Source: Litoribrevibacter euphylliae
GTDB taxonomy: Bacteria; Pseudomonadota; Gammaproteobacteria; Pseudomonadales; Litoribrevibacteraceae
Direction: 5' to 3'
Assembly: GCF_042646085.1 (NCBI RefSeq)
Contig: NZ_JBHRSZ010000007.1
Span: 496,001 to 560,000, forward strand
Length of the DNA stretch: 64,000 nt
Below the pieces are notes generated by a model that had not been told where the DNA came from, made no database searches, and saw only the letters and a program-made list of their open reading frames with translations. Below are positions 40,276 through 48,946 of the stretch, piece after piece; positions within the stretch are counted from its first letter, which is position 1, and each line of letters starts with the position of its first letter. The translations under genes and the position numbers were made by a program.

Positions 40276-43200
40276 ATGAATACGTCCAAGAAATTGATGA
40301 TCTGTATGCTGGCTGGAAGTCAGCTTGTAGCCTGTGGTGGAGGCGGTGGCGGCTCCAGCTCTGGAGACAATAAGGAGAAACCGACACAGTCTTTTTCTAC
40401 TCAAACCAAAGCTAACCAATACTATGTTCAATTGGCGAATTCGTCTTACAGCGGCGAGACTGAAGTTGCTAGTTTGTCGGAACGAAATTTACTGGAATTC
40501 ACCTCATATTTATTTGGCCCAGAAGGTAATGATGTTGAAGAGCCAACAGGCCCTGTATTAGCCAGTGTTTCCAGCAGTCAAAGTACACTGTCTTCAATAA
40601 AAACACTTACTAAGTTAAATATTGGCTCTCTAACTACTGCAACGAAAAAGAGACTTGCTGGCTCTTCTTCAAAAATTGAAACGTCAAAGTCAGCTGAACT
40701 ATCCACCAGTGCAATTAGTGCTTCTGAAGTGATTCCTGTTGATGATGTGGTTAATTGTGATACAGGTTCAATTAGCTATAACGGCAATGTTGATGAATAT
40801 GGCGTGGGCGTTGTTAATATTAGTTTTAATGCATGTCAGTACGATGATGCAACGACCAATGGCAAAGGACATATTTCTTATAATTCAGAGAATTTTGAGG
40901 ATTACACGTTTTATTATGATGGAGTAACGGTAACTTCTTCAGAAGGCGTTTCTATCCTGGATGGTTACATCGAAAACTCTTATGCACTTGGCTTATATTC
41001 TTCCAATCACAATTTAACGGTTACGGATACCAATATATCTCTTCAGGTTCACTATAAGAACTTTATTGAGTCCATAGACCCTCATACGCAAGCATTATCT
41101 TTAAATGGGAATATCTATTTAAGTGAAGTCGGTTATGTAACTGTTTCTACCCAAAATGCCATTACTTATAGCAATAACTCTTTGAAAAGTGGCGGAGTAA
41201 CTTTTTCTAATGGTACGCAAAGCGGCCAAATTAATGTTCATTCAGAACAGAATATTGTTGTCTCTCTGGATAATGATAATGATGGTTACCTAGAAACAGG
41301 AGTATTGCTGAATGATACGTCAGAATTAATAGATGACAATATTGGTAACCTCCAGTTTATCCCATACGATAACATCAATATGATACCTATCGTAGATAGT
41401 CCAAGTATTTACTTTCGTGACTATGCGAGAGATACACGCTTCCCTATTTATGTTGATAACCCCTCCGTTTCAGATTTAGAAAATGATCCTATTACCTTCT
41501 TAGAATATCGTTGGTACGTTAACGAAGAGTTAGTACTTACGACAAATACAAATGAATTTCCTCCGTTTACGGCTTTTTATGGTGATGAAGTAGGCGTTCG
41601 TGTTTTAGTCTCTGATGGACATAATCAAGTACTGTCTGAAGTAGCTACTATCCAAGTTGAAGATGCTCCGAGAGTACTGGAGGTGAGTGACGTTCCGGCG
41701 AGTTTTACTCCTGGTGATGTTGTAAGTTTTACGGCGGCAATGATTGATCCTGATACACCAAACCAGCCTATCAGTGCTGTACTGGAAGGTGTTCCAGAAG
41801 GAATGACCATTGATGATGAGGGGCAAGTGACATGGATGGCTGTTGAACCTGAATTTGGTGGGATATCTTTATATGAATTGAGAGTGTTATCTCCTAATAA
41901 TTCAAACTCGTTTATTGATATTGAGTTTAGGGTTGAACGTTCTATTTCTACTTCAGTGATTGCTAGGTCAGAGACAGCTTTTTCTTCTGTGAATCATTCG
42001 CTACATGTGGCTGACTTTGATGGTGATGGTAACAATGAAATTCTTACAACAGATGGTAGTAAGAAAGTGATGCTGTTGGCTCAAGAAGGGGATCAGTATG
42101 TACAGGATTGGCTTTATCCTTATTCGTTACCCACGGAAGGTCTTATCAAGCAGTTGCAGGCATTTGACGTCGACGGAAATGGTGTTCAGGACATTATTGT
42201 TGGAACAGAGTACGGTGTATCCGTGATCTATGCAGAAACTGCAAGAGCAGAAGCTTTGCTTAATTTAAGTATTCCTGAGCGTTTAGTGGCTTTAAGCGTA
42301 GGGAAGCTTACGACTAGTGGGAACCCTTCATTGCAAATTTTACTAAGAGATGATCACTTTGATTGGTTTGTGGAAGTAAGAGATATTGTTACTAATGCTT
42401 CCGAGCGACTTCCCGTGGGAGATGATGCTTTTGAAGTTACAATTGGGAATGTAGATAGTGATGAAGCTTTGGAAATTATCACTAATAACGGTTATGTCTA
42501 TGATGGGGCCACGTTTGCCAATCAATGGTTTTATCAACAAGGGTTTGGACAGTTTATATCTATAGGAGATGTAAATGCGGACAATATTTCTGAGATTGTA
42601 GCAGTAGATAATTCTGATGATGAATTAAGAATTTTTGATGCCGTTTCCAAGGAAATTTCTTTGAAGAAGGATCTGGTTGATTCTTACGTGGAATCAATAT
42701 TTGTTGGGAATATTGATACTGATCCTCAGGAAGAGTTGATTGTAGGCTATGACTATTGGGATGGTGGGACAGTAGCTTATGATGTTAGTTCTGGAAATCT
42801 TGAGATTGAAGCTAGTTGGCCTTTGGAATGGAATAATCGAGCTTCTGTATTTACGATGGGAAATATTGATCAAGATCCTGATAACGAAATACTTTTTAAG
42901 TATGGCTATCATTTGGTAGTTGTTGATAATTCAATCCTGTCGACTTATCAAGTCGACGGTTTTGGATCATCTTTTGTAAGTTTCGGATGGGGCACTGTTG
43001 ATAATGATGATAAAGCTCTATATATGAGAGCTTCAAGCAGCATAGATAGTTTGGACTTCCATATAGGGAGAGAGTCTATTCGTTCTACTGGGCTCGATCC
43101 GTATGGGATAACAGCAGGAATAGTCCTTGACTACGATGCAGATGATACGGATGAGTTGTTTTTAGGTCTTTCTGGTGGATATCTAAACCCAACAGATTTA

Positions 43201-43914
43201 TTAGTTCTAAGTATTGATGATGTTATAACAGAGTGGAGTGGTGAAGTTGATAGCGACTCATCAGGGGTTGAGCGACTAAAATTATTGAAAGCTAATAGAG
43301 ATAATATGTGGGATGTTATATATGCCCAAGGAAGTAACATCAATATTGTTGATATTAAGAATGATGTTTTAATTAGTAATAACTCATCCTTTTCTAATGA
43401 TATCTCTGACATTGTAGTTGCAGACTTTAATAATGATGGTTTGGATGATTATGTCGCATCATCCTGGGGTAAGACACAAATATTGACGCAGGTTACTAGT
43501 GGCTTTGAGTTATTTGCCGAAGCAGATATATATTGTAGAAGGATGGAAGTCATTAATATTAATAATGACCAAATACCTGAGATTGCTTGTGTGGATGGTC
43601 CAGGACACTCTTTATTAAAAATATTGGATGCGAATTTACAGGGAATAAATGAATTTGATCTAGACAATAACATTATTGAGATTGTTGCTGATCCTCTTGA
43701 TACGTCTGCAATATTTGTTGCTCAATCAACGAACTTTTACAGACATAGCCGCCTTTCTAAAATCTCTGCGATTTCTGGCAATGTCTTATGGAATGGCTTT
43801 GACATTTTAGGGAGTGTCAACAAAGACAGTTGGCACATTCGCTCTGCTGAAGAAGCAAATGGCGGTGCGAGAATGTCTATTGGCACAAGCGAGGCTATGT
43901 ACCTCATTCAGTAA
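40276..43914 (+). CDS. Large FG-GAP/VCBS-repeat lipoprotein
   Basis: A 1212-residue cell-surface or periplasmic lipoprotein. The signal peptide ends in LVAC and a Gly/Ser linker. Residues 30-350 are beta-rich with no family I know; about 370-560 look like two Ig- or cadherin-like domains (EYRWYVNEEL; PVSFTPGD-type strands). From about 575 to the end come at least eight FG-GAP/VCBS blades with calcium-binding loops such as ADFDGDGNNEI, FDVDGNGVQDI, GNVDSDEALEI, GDVNADNISEI and ADFNNDGLDDY, forming a beta-propeller. The sequence is more AT-rich than its neighbours, and it ends at a strong terminator. Adhesion or ligand binding is the usual role. Confidence 0.85.
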   Translation: MNTSKKLMICMLAGSQLVACGGGGGGSSSGDNKEKPTQSFSTQTKANQYYVQLANSSYSGETEVASLSERNLLEFTSYLFGPEGNDVEEPTGPVLASVSSSQSTLSSIKTLTKLNIGSLTTATKKRLAGSSSKIETSKSAELSTSAISASEVIPVDDVVNCDTGSISYNGNVDEYGVGVVNISFNACQYDDATTNGKGHISYNSENFEDYTFYYDGVTVTSSEGVSILDGYIENSYALGLYSSNHNLTVTDTNISLQVHYKNFIESIDPHTQALSLNGNIYLSEVGYVTVSTQNAITYSNNSLKSGGVTFSNGTQSGQINVHSEQNIVVSLDNDNDGYLETGVLLNDTSELIDDNIGNLQFIPYDNINMIPIVDSPSIYFRDYARDTRFPIYVDNPSVSDLENDPITFLEYRWYVNEELVLTTNTNEFPPFTAFYGDEVGVRVLVSDGHNQVLSEVATIQVEDAPRVLEVSDVPASFTPGDVVSFTAAMIDPDTPNQPISAVLEGVPEGMTIDDEGQVTWMAVEPEFGGISLYELRVLSPNNSNSFIDIEFRVERSISTSVIARSETAFSSVNHSLHVADFDGDGNNEILTTDGSKKVMLLAQEGDQYVQDWLYPYSLPTEGLIKQLQAFDVDGNGVQDIIVGTEYGVSVIYAETARAEALLNLSIPERLVALSVGKLTTSGNPSLQILLRDDHFDWFVEVRDIVTNASERLPVGDDAFEVTIGNVDSDEALEIITNNGYVYDGATFANQWFYQQGFGQFISIGDVNADNISEIVAVDNSDDELRIFDAVSKEISLKKDLVDSYVESIFVGNIDTDPQEELIVGYDYWDGGTVAYDVSSGNLEIEASWPLEWNNRASVFTMGNIDQDPDNEILFKYGYHLVVVDNSILSTYQVDGFGSSFVSFGWGTVDNDDKALYMRASSSIDSLDFHIGRESIRSTGLDPYGITAGIVLDYDADDTDELFLGLSGGYLNPTDLLVLSIDDVITEWSGEVDSDSSGVERLKLLKANRDNMWDVIYAQGSNINIVDIKNDVLISNNSSFSNDISDIVVADFNNDGLDDYVASSWGKTQILTQVTSGFELFAEADIYCRRMEVININNDQIPEIACVDGPGHSLLKILDANLQGINEFDLDNNIIEIVADPLDTSAIFVAQSTNFYRHSRLSKISAISGNVLWNGFDILGSVNKDSWHIRSAEEANGGARMSIGTSEAMYLIQ

Positions 43915-43934
43915 TTCCGTTACTGGTAACAATA

Positions 43935-43961
43935 AACCGAGCCTAAGTGCTCGGTTTTTTG
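43935..43961 (+). terminator. Rho-independent terminator after FG-GAP gene
   Basis: AACCGAGC-CTAAGT-GCTCGGTT followed by a T tract, 20 bases after the stop codon. Confidence 0.92.
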
Positions 43962-44104
43962 TATCTCACATTTATGTCTTAACTATTTCACGCAATCTAG
44001 TCGTTGTTCATGGATGGAACCACGACTGATTCACAGTTCAATGGCTTAACGGTTCAGTCTATCCGAATGGGTAGTTAGCGGACTGGTTGGCCTCTTCTAA
44101 GATC

Positions 44105-44135
44105 CACCCCTCACCAAATAACAATAAAAGGGGTG
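44105..44135 (+). promoter_or_regulatory. Hairpin that sequesters the lipase ribosome-binding site
   Basis: CACCCCT (44105-44111) is the exact complement of AGGGGTG (44129-44135), which is the Shine-Dalgarno sequence of the lipase gene; the ATG follows four bases later. The 17-base loop is AT-only apart from four C. Formation of the stem would hide the ribosome-binding site. Confidence 0.55.
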
Positions 44136-44139
44136 TCTC

Positions 44140-45126
44140 ATGATTTATCGCTTAATTCTTGTTTTATCTACATTGCTGTTCAGCCAGGTGTCTTTGGCGG
44201 GGGCAGCGTCTACTCAATATCCTATTGTCATGGTACCGGGTGCGGCTGCATTTGATACTGCGTTAGGCATTGATTATTGGTATGGCATTACGGGTAAGTT
44301 GCGTCGTTATGGTGCGGAAGTGTATGTCACCAATTTGAGTTCAATTCAGTCTAATGAGCAACGCTCAGAGGAACTGATTGCTGATCTGGAAAACATTCTG
44401 GCCATTACCGGTGCTGAAAAAGTCAACTTGATTGCTCACAGTCAGGGTGCATTGGCGGCGCGTTATGCGGCGGCGGTTATGCCAGATCGTATTGCGTCTG
44501 TAACCACTGTGTTCGGTATGAACCGGGGCACGCATTTCTCCAACGGTTTCCGTAACGCGATTGAAGAAGGCAGCTTCTTGGAGTCGGTGGGAGCGTTCCT
44601 GATTGATAATACCTTCAACTTTATCGAGTTCTTGTCAGGTGTACCGCAAGACGGCAGTTACAACAGTGAGCAACGAGGTCAGCAAAGTATCCTGGCATTA
44701 GCTGAAGCGACTGACATCAACAAGGTTGCTGAGTTTAACCGTCAATACCCACAAGGCTTGCCTTCGAAAGATTGCATGGATAACCAAAACGGTACCCAAG
44801 GGGAAGTGTCGTCTAAGTACTTTGTGAATCAGACTGTGAATGGTGTCCGTTACTACTCATGGGGTGGTGTGAAGTCTCGTACTAACTGGTTTGATCCGTT
44901 GGATTCTATCTTTGTGACGGTGGTGTCGTTGTTTGTGCCAGGTGATTTTGTGTGGGATGGCTTAGTGCCAAACTGTGGTCACGGCTTGGGTAATGGTTTG
45001 AAGATGAATTATAAGCACAACCACTTCGATGCGATTAACCAAACCATGGGCTTAGGCCATTGGTTTATGGATGTGCCGTCTTTGTATCTGACACACGCTA
45101 ACCGCCTTAAGAATCAAGGTTTGTAA
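44140..45126 (+). CDS. Secreted triacylglycerol lipase (family I.2-like)
   Basis: A 328-residue lipase with a signal peptide ending SLAGA. It aligns along its length with Burkholderia-type family I.2 lipases: DYWYGITGKLRRYGAEVYVTNLSSIQS, KVNLIAHSQG, ASVTTVFGMNRG, and the C-terminal THANRLK. The triad is probably S101, D273 and H295; the two cysteines that form the disulfide are kept (KDCMD and PNCG). Unusual: the elbow is AHSQGA where GHSxGG is normal, the oxyanion pair HG is PG, and TPHRG is GMNRG. The foldase gene follows. It would hydrolyse long-chain glycerides outside the cell, unless specificity has shifted. Confidence 0.88.
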   Translation: MIYRLILVLSTLLFSQVSLAGAASTQYPIVMVPGAAAFDTALGIDYWYGITGKLRRYGAEVYVTNLSSIQSNEQRSEELIADLENILAITGAEKVNLIAHSQGALAARYAAAVMPDRIASVTTVFGMNRGTHFSNGFRNAIEEGSFLESVGAFLIDNTFNFIEFLSGVPQDGSYNSEQRGQQSILALAEATDINKVAEFNRQYPQGLPSKDCMDNQNGTQGEVSSKYFVNQTVNGVRYYSWGGVKSRTNWFDPLDSIFVTVVSLFVPGDFVWDGLVPNCGHGLGNGLKMNYKHNHFDAINQTMGLGHWFMDVPSLYLTHANRLKNQGL

Positions 45127-45159
45127 GCACTGAATAGGTTCCAAGAAGGTTTTGAAAGG

Positions 45160-45189
45160 CTTTGGTGGTCTTAGACCGCCAAAGTTTTT
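45160..45189 (+). terminator. Attenuator-like terminator between lipase and foldase genes
   Basis: CTTTGGTGGTC-TTA-GACCGCCAAAG, an 11-base-pair stem with one T-G pair, is followed by T5. It lies inside the 84-base gap between two genes that act together, so partial read-through would set a low foldase-to-lipase ratio. Confidence 0.8.
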
Positions 45190-45210
45190 CTGTGAAAGAA
45201 GGGCAGGTTT

Positions 45211-46293
45211 ATGAAAACGTCTTTGAAAGTAACCGTATGTGGGTTGATGGCTGTCATGGCCGGTTTAGCTGTGATGAGCATGACATTTGAAAATCAACGT
45301 GCGTCATCAGATAGTAAATTCAGTGAGAGCCATAGTCTTAATGAGAGGGAGGTTGTGACTTCTCGTGAGAATATTACGGATGCTGCAGGCAATCTTAAGC
45401 CCGAAGCTGTAGTTTCTGATAATAAAGGGGCTCAGCAAGTCATTGAATGGCAAGCAGCGTTACCCTCTCAGTTTCAGGGAACCCGTGTGGTTGGTGCGTT
45501 AGAGGTTGATGAACAGGGAAATCTGATCGTTAATTCTCAGGCCAAACAGGTCCTAGATTATTTCTTTACCGCACAAGACGATGCGTCCATCGAGGAAATT
45601 ACCACTTGGCTGGAAGCCTATTTTTCTGAGCAATTGGTGTCGCCTGCGCGAGAACAGGCCTCTCGGTTTTTAGCCCAGTACATCGACTACAAGACGCAAC
45701 TGAATCAGTTAGCCGTTGAACCGGACGTTTGGGGGCGGTTGTACGATCCCGGTCAGTTGGTAACGCCATCGGATCTGACCTCGTTAACTCGCGTGTTTCA
45801 TGAGCGAGAGGCATTACAGTCCCAAGTGTTTGATCAAGCCACTCAGGCTGCCTTGTTTGGTGAAGAAAACGACTATGACGAGCTGATGCTGAAACGCTTA
45901 CACGTCAGTTTGTCAGATGCGTCAGAAGCAGAGATTCAACAACAGCTAGCTAGTCTCGATCAGCAATTACCACAAGTACAGCAAGTCGAGCGCGAGGCCA
46001 GTCAGTTAGCTATTCATCATAAGGAACTGTCTGAAGACATAGCAGGGAGTGATTCCGCAACACAATACCAGGCGTATGCTCAAACGTATGGCGATGAAGC
46101 AGCGGCTCGTCTGATTGCATTGGCCGAGAGACGTAAAGCGTTCGATCAAAAAAGAGCGCTTGTTGAGGCATATCGAGATGCGTTAGGAGAGAACGCCAGT
46201 GCTCAAGCGTTGAATGACTATATGAAGTACGAGTTGGGGTTGTCGAACGGTGATATCCAGCGAATTAATACGTTGGAACAGATTGCCAAATAA
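45211..46293 (+). CDS. lifO: Lipase-specific foldase (lipase chaperone)
   Basis: A 360-residue steric chaperone, anchored by an N-terminal membrane helix (TVCGLMAVMAGLAVMSM) with the rest in the periplasm. After a variable linker it has the foldase start FQGTRVVGALEVDEQGNLIV and then a long helical arm ending with RRKAFDQKRALVEAYRDALG. The hallmark RxxFDY motif is degenerate: K112-Q-V-L-D-Y117. It folds the lipase encoded just upstream before type II secretion. Confidence 0.88.
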   Translation: MKTSLKVTVCGLMAVMAGLAVMSMTFENQRASSDSKFSESHSLNEREVVTSRENITDAAGNLKPEAVVSDNKGAQQVIEWQAALPSQFQGTRVVGALEVDEQGNLIVNSQAKQVLDYFFTAQDDASIEEITTWLEAYFSEQLVSPAREQASRFLAQYIDYKTQLNQLAVEPDVWGRLYDPGQLVTPSDLTSLTRVFHEREALQSQVFDQATQAALFGEENDYDELMLKRLHVSLSDASEAEIQQQLASLDQQLPQVQQVEREASQLAIHHKELSEDIAGSDSATQYQAYAQTYGDEAAARLIALAERRKAFDQKRALVEAYRDALGENASAQALNDYMKYELGLSNGDIQRINTLEQIAK

Positions 46294-46294
46294 G

Positions 46295-46312
46295 GTTCTG
46301 AGGTTCCTTAAC
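46295..46312 (-). repeat. Dispersed repeat, copy D (partial, reversed)
   Basis: On the minus strand this reads GTTAAGGAACCTCAGAAC, matching the first 18 bases of copies B and A apart from one base; the inner part is missing. It lies directly after the foldase stop. Confidence 0.5.
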
Positions 46313-46392
46313 ATTCGTCTCTGGTTTAGATGAATATTCATGCGTGTTTTGTATTATCATGACGGGATTGAATATGAGAGTCAGAGACGGCT

Positions 46393-47415
46393 ATGGATAT
46401 TATCAACGGATTGTATTTGGATGTTAAAACGGCCTCAAAGCGAGAAATGGCTTTGTCGGTGGATGATCAGGGAATGGTCTCTGTGCCAACAACCCAACGA
46501 AAAATAGATTTCAGACAGTTGGAAATCTCACCTCGAATCAAAGATTCGACCCGCTTCATTACCTTTCCTGGTGGTGTGTTATTTGAGACTGAGGACAACG
46601 ATCAAGTGGATCGTTTGGTTGCTCAATTTCCTGCTCAGTCCAAAGCGTTCAGTATCGAGCCTTCTTTGATGCTTCGTTTAGCGATCTTGGTCTTGGTATT
46701 GTTACTGAGCTGGGCGGGGATTCGCTATGGAATTCCGAAGGTGTCTTATGAGACGGCGATGTTGGTTTCTCCTGAAACGTTAGTGCACCAAGGTAAGGCG
46801 GCCTTTGAAGGGTTTGATGAAGACTACTTTGAAGAATCGACCTTGAGCAAAGAGCGTCAAGATGAGCTGCAATCGTTGTTTAATGAGTTGGTGCCGGATG
46901 AAGGTGGTATGTACGATTTTCGATTGCACTTACGGTCTTCGAAGATGCTTGGTGCAAACGCATTTGCCATGCCGTCGGGAGATATCGTACTCACCGATGA
47001 GTTGGTTAAGCTGGCGGAAAATGATCATGAAATTCGCTCGGTGCTTCTTCATGAAATCGCCCACGTGGAGCTTCGTCATGGTACGCAATCTTTAATTCAA
47101 ACGTCGGCACTTGTATTGGCCGTTGTGGTGTTTACCGGTGATATTACCAGTGTGAATGCCTTGTTGTTGGCGACACCGGCCTTATTGTTGAATTCAGGCT
47201 ACTCTCGTCGTTTTGAAGAGGAAGCGGATCAGTTTTCCTTGGATCACATGCGGCTGATGGATATTGATCCGATACACTTTGCAACTATGATGGAGAAGCT
47301 TAAAGAAGCGCACGGGGAATCGGAAGAAGAGCATTCCAAGTACTGGTCGAGCCATCCATCCAGTGATGATCGTATTGAGAAGTTTGAAAAAGCCAGTGCA
47401 GAATTTAATGGCTAG
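46393..47415 (+). CDS. M48-family membrane metalloprotease
   Basis: A 340-residue zinc protease. The N-terminal 90 residues form a soluble domain of unknown type, followed by one membrane helix (about 94-113) and a peptidase M48 domain. The zinc motif HEIAH is at 220-224 with the third ligand probably E275 in FEEEAD; ANAFAMPSGDIVLTDELV is typical of the HtpX/Oma1 fold. It may degrade misfolded membrane or periplasmic proteins. A strong bidirectional terminator follows. Confidence 0.9.
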   Translation: MDIINGLYLDVKTASKREMALSVDDQGMVSVPTTQRKIDFRQLEISPRIKDSTRFITFPGGVLFETEDNDQVDRLVAQFPAQSKAFSIEPSLMLRLAILVLVLLLSWAGIRYGIPKVSYETAMLVSPETLVHQGKAAFEGFDEDYFEESTLSKERQDELQSLFNELVPDEGGMYDFRLHLRSSKMLGANAFAMPSGDIVLTDELVKLAENDHEIRSVLLHEIAHVELRHGTQSLIQTSALVLAVVVFTGDITSVNALLLATPALLLNSGYSRRFEEEADQFSLDHMRLMDIDPIHFATMMEKLKEAHGESEEEHSKYWSSHPSSDDRIEKFEKASAEFNG

Positions 47416-47447
47416 AGAACGCGCTCTAGGTCGGTAATAAGAGAAAT

Positions 47448-47475
47448 AAAAAACGTCGCGTAATGCGACGTTTTT
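47448..47475. terminator. Bidirectional terminator
   Basis: AAAAAACGTCGC-GTAAT-GCGACGTTTTT between the convergent M48 peptidase and TM2-protein genes, with A and T tracts on both sides. Confidence 0.92.
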
Positions 47476-47492
47476 GACTGAAGGATGAAAAC

Positions 47493-47885
47493 TTAGCTAT
47501 CGCTTCGAGATAACACGTCCTTCAGCACCCGTTGCCCGGCCTTGTTGTTGTGATCTAACACAATGGCTTGGGAACGGAACAGCTCATACAGTTCAAAAAC
47601 AGAAATTCCAATCAAGAGCGCAACACCGACTTCGATAAAACCATACCAAAGCAGCGCGATACCGCCCCAAAAAACGAGAATATTCATCAAGCCTAAGCCC
47701 CATTTTCCAAGGTAGAAATGGTGCAAGCCGGCAATGAATATGTAGTTTAAGGTTGCGTAGGTATCCGGGTCTTTGATGGCTTTTTCAGACAGTCGATAGT
47801 AGCTTGCGCGTTGACTGTCTGACAGTTCACGAACCTGCCGTCTCAGTTGTTCTTGCTGTTCTTCAAGAATGTCTTTTTTTAGCAT
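47493..47885 (-). CDS. TM2-domain membrane protein
   Basis: A 130-residue protein with an N-terminal helical segment (residues 1-40, rich in E, Q and R) and a TM2-like pair of membrane helices with the GLHHFYLGKWGLGLMNIL turn, the characteristic G-x-H-x-FYLG motif. Function is unknown. It is the last of several small minus-strand genes. Confidence 0.78.
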   Translation of the reverse strand: MLKKDILEEQQEQLRRQVRELSDSQRASYYRLSEKAIKDPDTYATLNYIFIAGLHHFYLGKWGLGLMNILVFWGGIALLWYGFIEVGVALLIGISVFELYELFRSQAIVLDHNNKAGQRVLKDVLSRSDS

Positions 47886-47906
47886 GAGTGAGCCTTAGGC
47901 AAATGA

Positions 47907-48116
47907 TTATCGACCCAGTGTGATGATCACTGCTTCACGCTTCCAGAATAGAAGCAAACGCTTTTGCTCAACGATCTGGAACACTACTTGCCAACCGTCT
48001 GCAACTTCTTTGTTTAATGCGGCTTCCATTTTTTGAACCGGGATACTAGAAGCACCTAAAAAGATTGCACCTAGACCACCTTCCATAACAGTAATTACTT
48101 TATATTCCTTGTGCAT
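47907..48116 (-). CDS. DUF4177 small protein
   Basis: A 69-residue protein beginning MHKEYKVITVMEGG and containing LNKEVADGWQVVFQIVEQKRLLLFWKREAVI, the DUF4177 pattern of two strands joined by a helix. The ATG at 48116 follows AGAGGAAATT; an upstream in-frame start would add 24 unrelated residues and is not favoured. Function is unknown. Confidence 0.75.
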   Translation of the reverse strand: MHKEYKVITVMEGGLGAIFLGASSIPVQKMEAALNKEVADGWQVVFQIVEQKRLLLFWKREAVIITLGR

Positions 48117-48298
48117 AATTTCCTCTAAAATCAGTTTGTTAGGCCAGCAGCAAGATAACAGACTTGTAACCCTGAATCCATAGACCAAGGGTGTTAAATA
48201 GCTGCCTGAACGGCCAGATTTACAGAATAAAACAAATTTCTAGTGTGTTAATGGCATCTAATGGAGATGCTTGAGGCATTTTGGATAAGCCCCTTATA

Positions 48299-48688
48299 TT
48301 ACCAAGCGTCCGAAAGTTCATCCTGAATGTCACTTTTTAGTTCAGACGGCTCAATAACCCAGACGGATTTATCGGAAGCAGGGAAAACCCCCACTTCCAA
48401 ACCGTCGTTTTGAAGCCCGGAAATCCAGCGATTCAAAAACTCAGGCAGAGCAATGCTTTTTGGTGTTAATGCTTCACCATTGGCATCGGCGTAATCTTTT
48501 GCGGTTTCTGAGGTGGGCCATACCGGGAGATATTCGAAGTCTTCCTCTTCAGAGAAGATTTTCAAAAATTGATTATCGTTATTAATCAAAATCCAAATTT
48601 CTCGTTCTTCACCGACCATGCTAAGAAAGAAGTCATAGCGACTTTCGCAGTCGAGTTCACTTGCATCCAGGGATTGTTCGTCGCTCAT
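48299..48688 (-). CDS. DUF2750 domain protein
   Basis: A 129-residue cytoplasmic protein matching DUF2750: RYDFFLSMVGEEREIWILIN, YLPVWPTSETAKDYA, and IALPEFLNRWISGLQNDGLEVGVFPA. Function is unknown. It has no signal peptide. A hairpin (GCATCT-AATGG-AGATGC, about 48262-48278) lies shortly after its stop. Confidence 0.82.
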   Translation of the reverse strand: MSDEQSLDASELDCESRYDFFLSMVGEEREIWILINNDNQFLKIFSEEEDFEYLPVWPTSETAKDYADANGEALTPKSIALPEFLNRWISGLQNDGLEVGVFPASDKSVWVIEPSELKSDIQDELSDAW

Positions 48689-48776
48689 ACGGGGAAACCT
48701 TTTATGTCAGAAGATGGTGTTGATCAATTGCGCCAGATAAGGCGTAAACGTTGGCATTGTAAGCGACCAGGAGGAA

Positions 48777-48926
48777 ACACTCATTCGCTTTTTTGAGTGT
48801 AGTGCAATGGACAAGTGTTGAAGGTGATTTTTCTACGAGTGATGGTGTCGAATAACACCAACGGATAATGGTCGAGCGTAGAAAAATACATGACGGTAGA
48901 AGCTCCGTTGGCTGCTACCGCTTTTT
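48777..48926 (+). ncRNA. Candidate structured small RNA
   Basis: Three consecutive hairpin units fill a gene-free stretch. ACACTCA/TGAGTGT (48777-48800). A long stem ATTTTTCTACG (48827-48837) with CGTAGAAAAAT (48877-48887), whose loop holds TGGTGT-CGAATA-ACACCA (48843-48860). Last, CGGTAG-A-AGC / GCT-G-CTACCG (48894-48920) followed one base later by T5, the layout of a rho-independent terminator on the plus strand. The genes on both sides are on the minus strand, so no messenger explains this terminator. I found no clear promoter. Confidence 0.45.
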
Positions 48927-48946
48927 ATGATTCAGAAGGAGCTGAA

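Noticed and set aside
46393..47415. Assignment of the M48 protease as HtpX
   Set aside because: It has one N-terminal membrane helix after a soluble domain, not the multi-helix layout of HtpX, so only the family is named.
48704..48796. 30-residue basic peptide divergent from the DUF2750 gene
   Set aside because: Only 15 bases separate the two start codons, the ribosome-binding site is poor, and the end overlaps the first hairpin of the small-RNA candidate.
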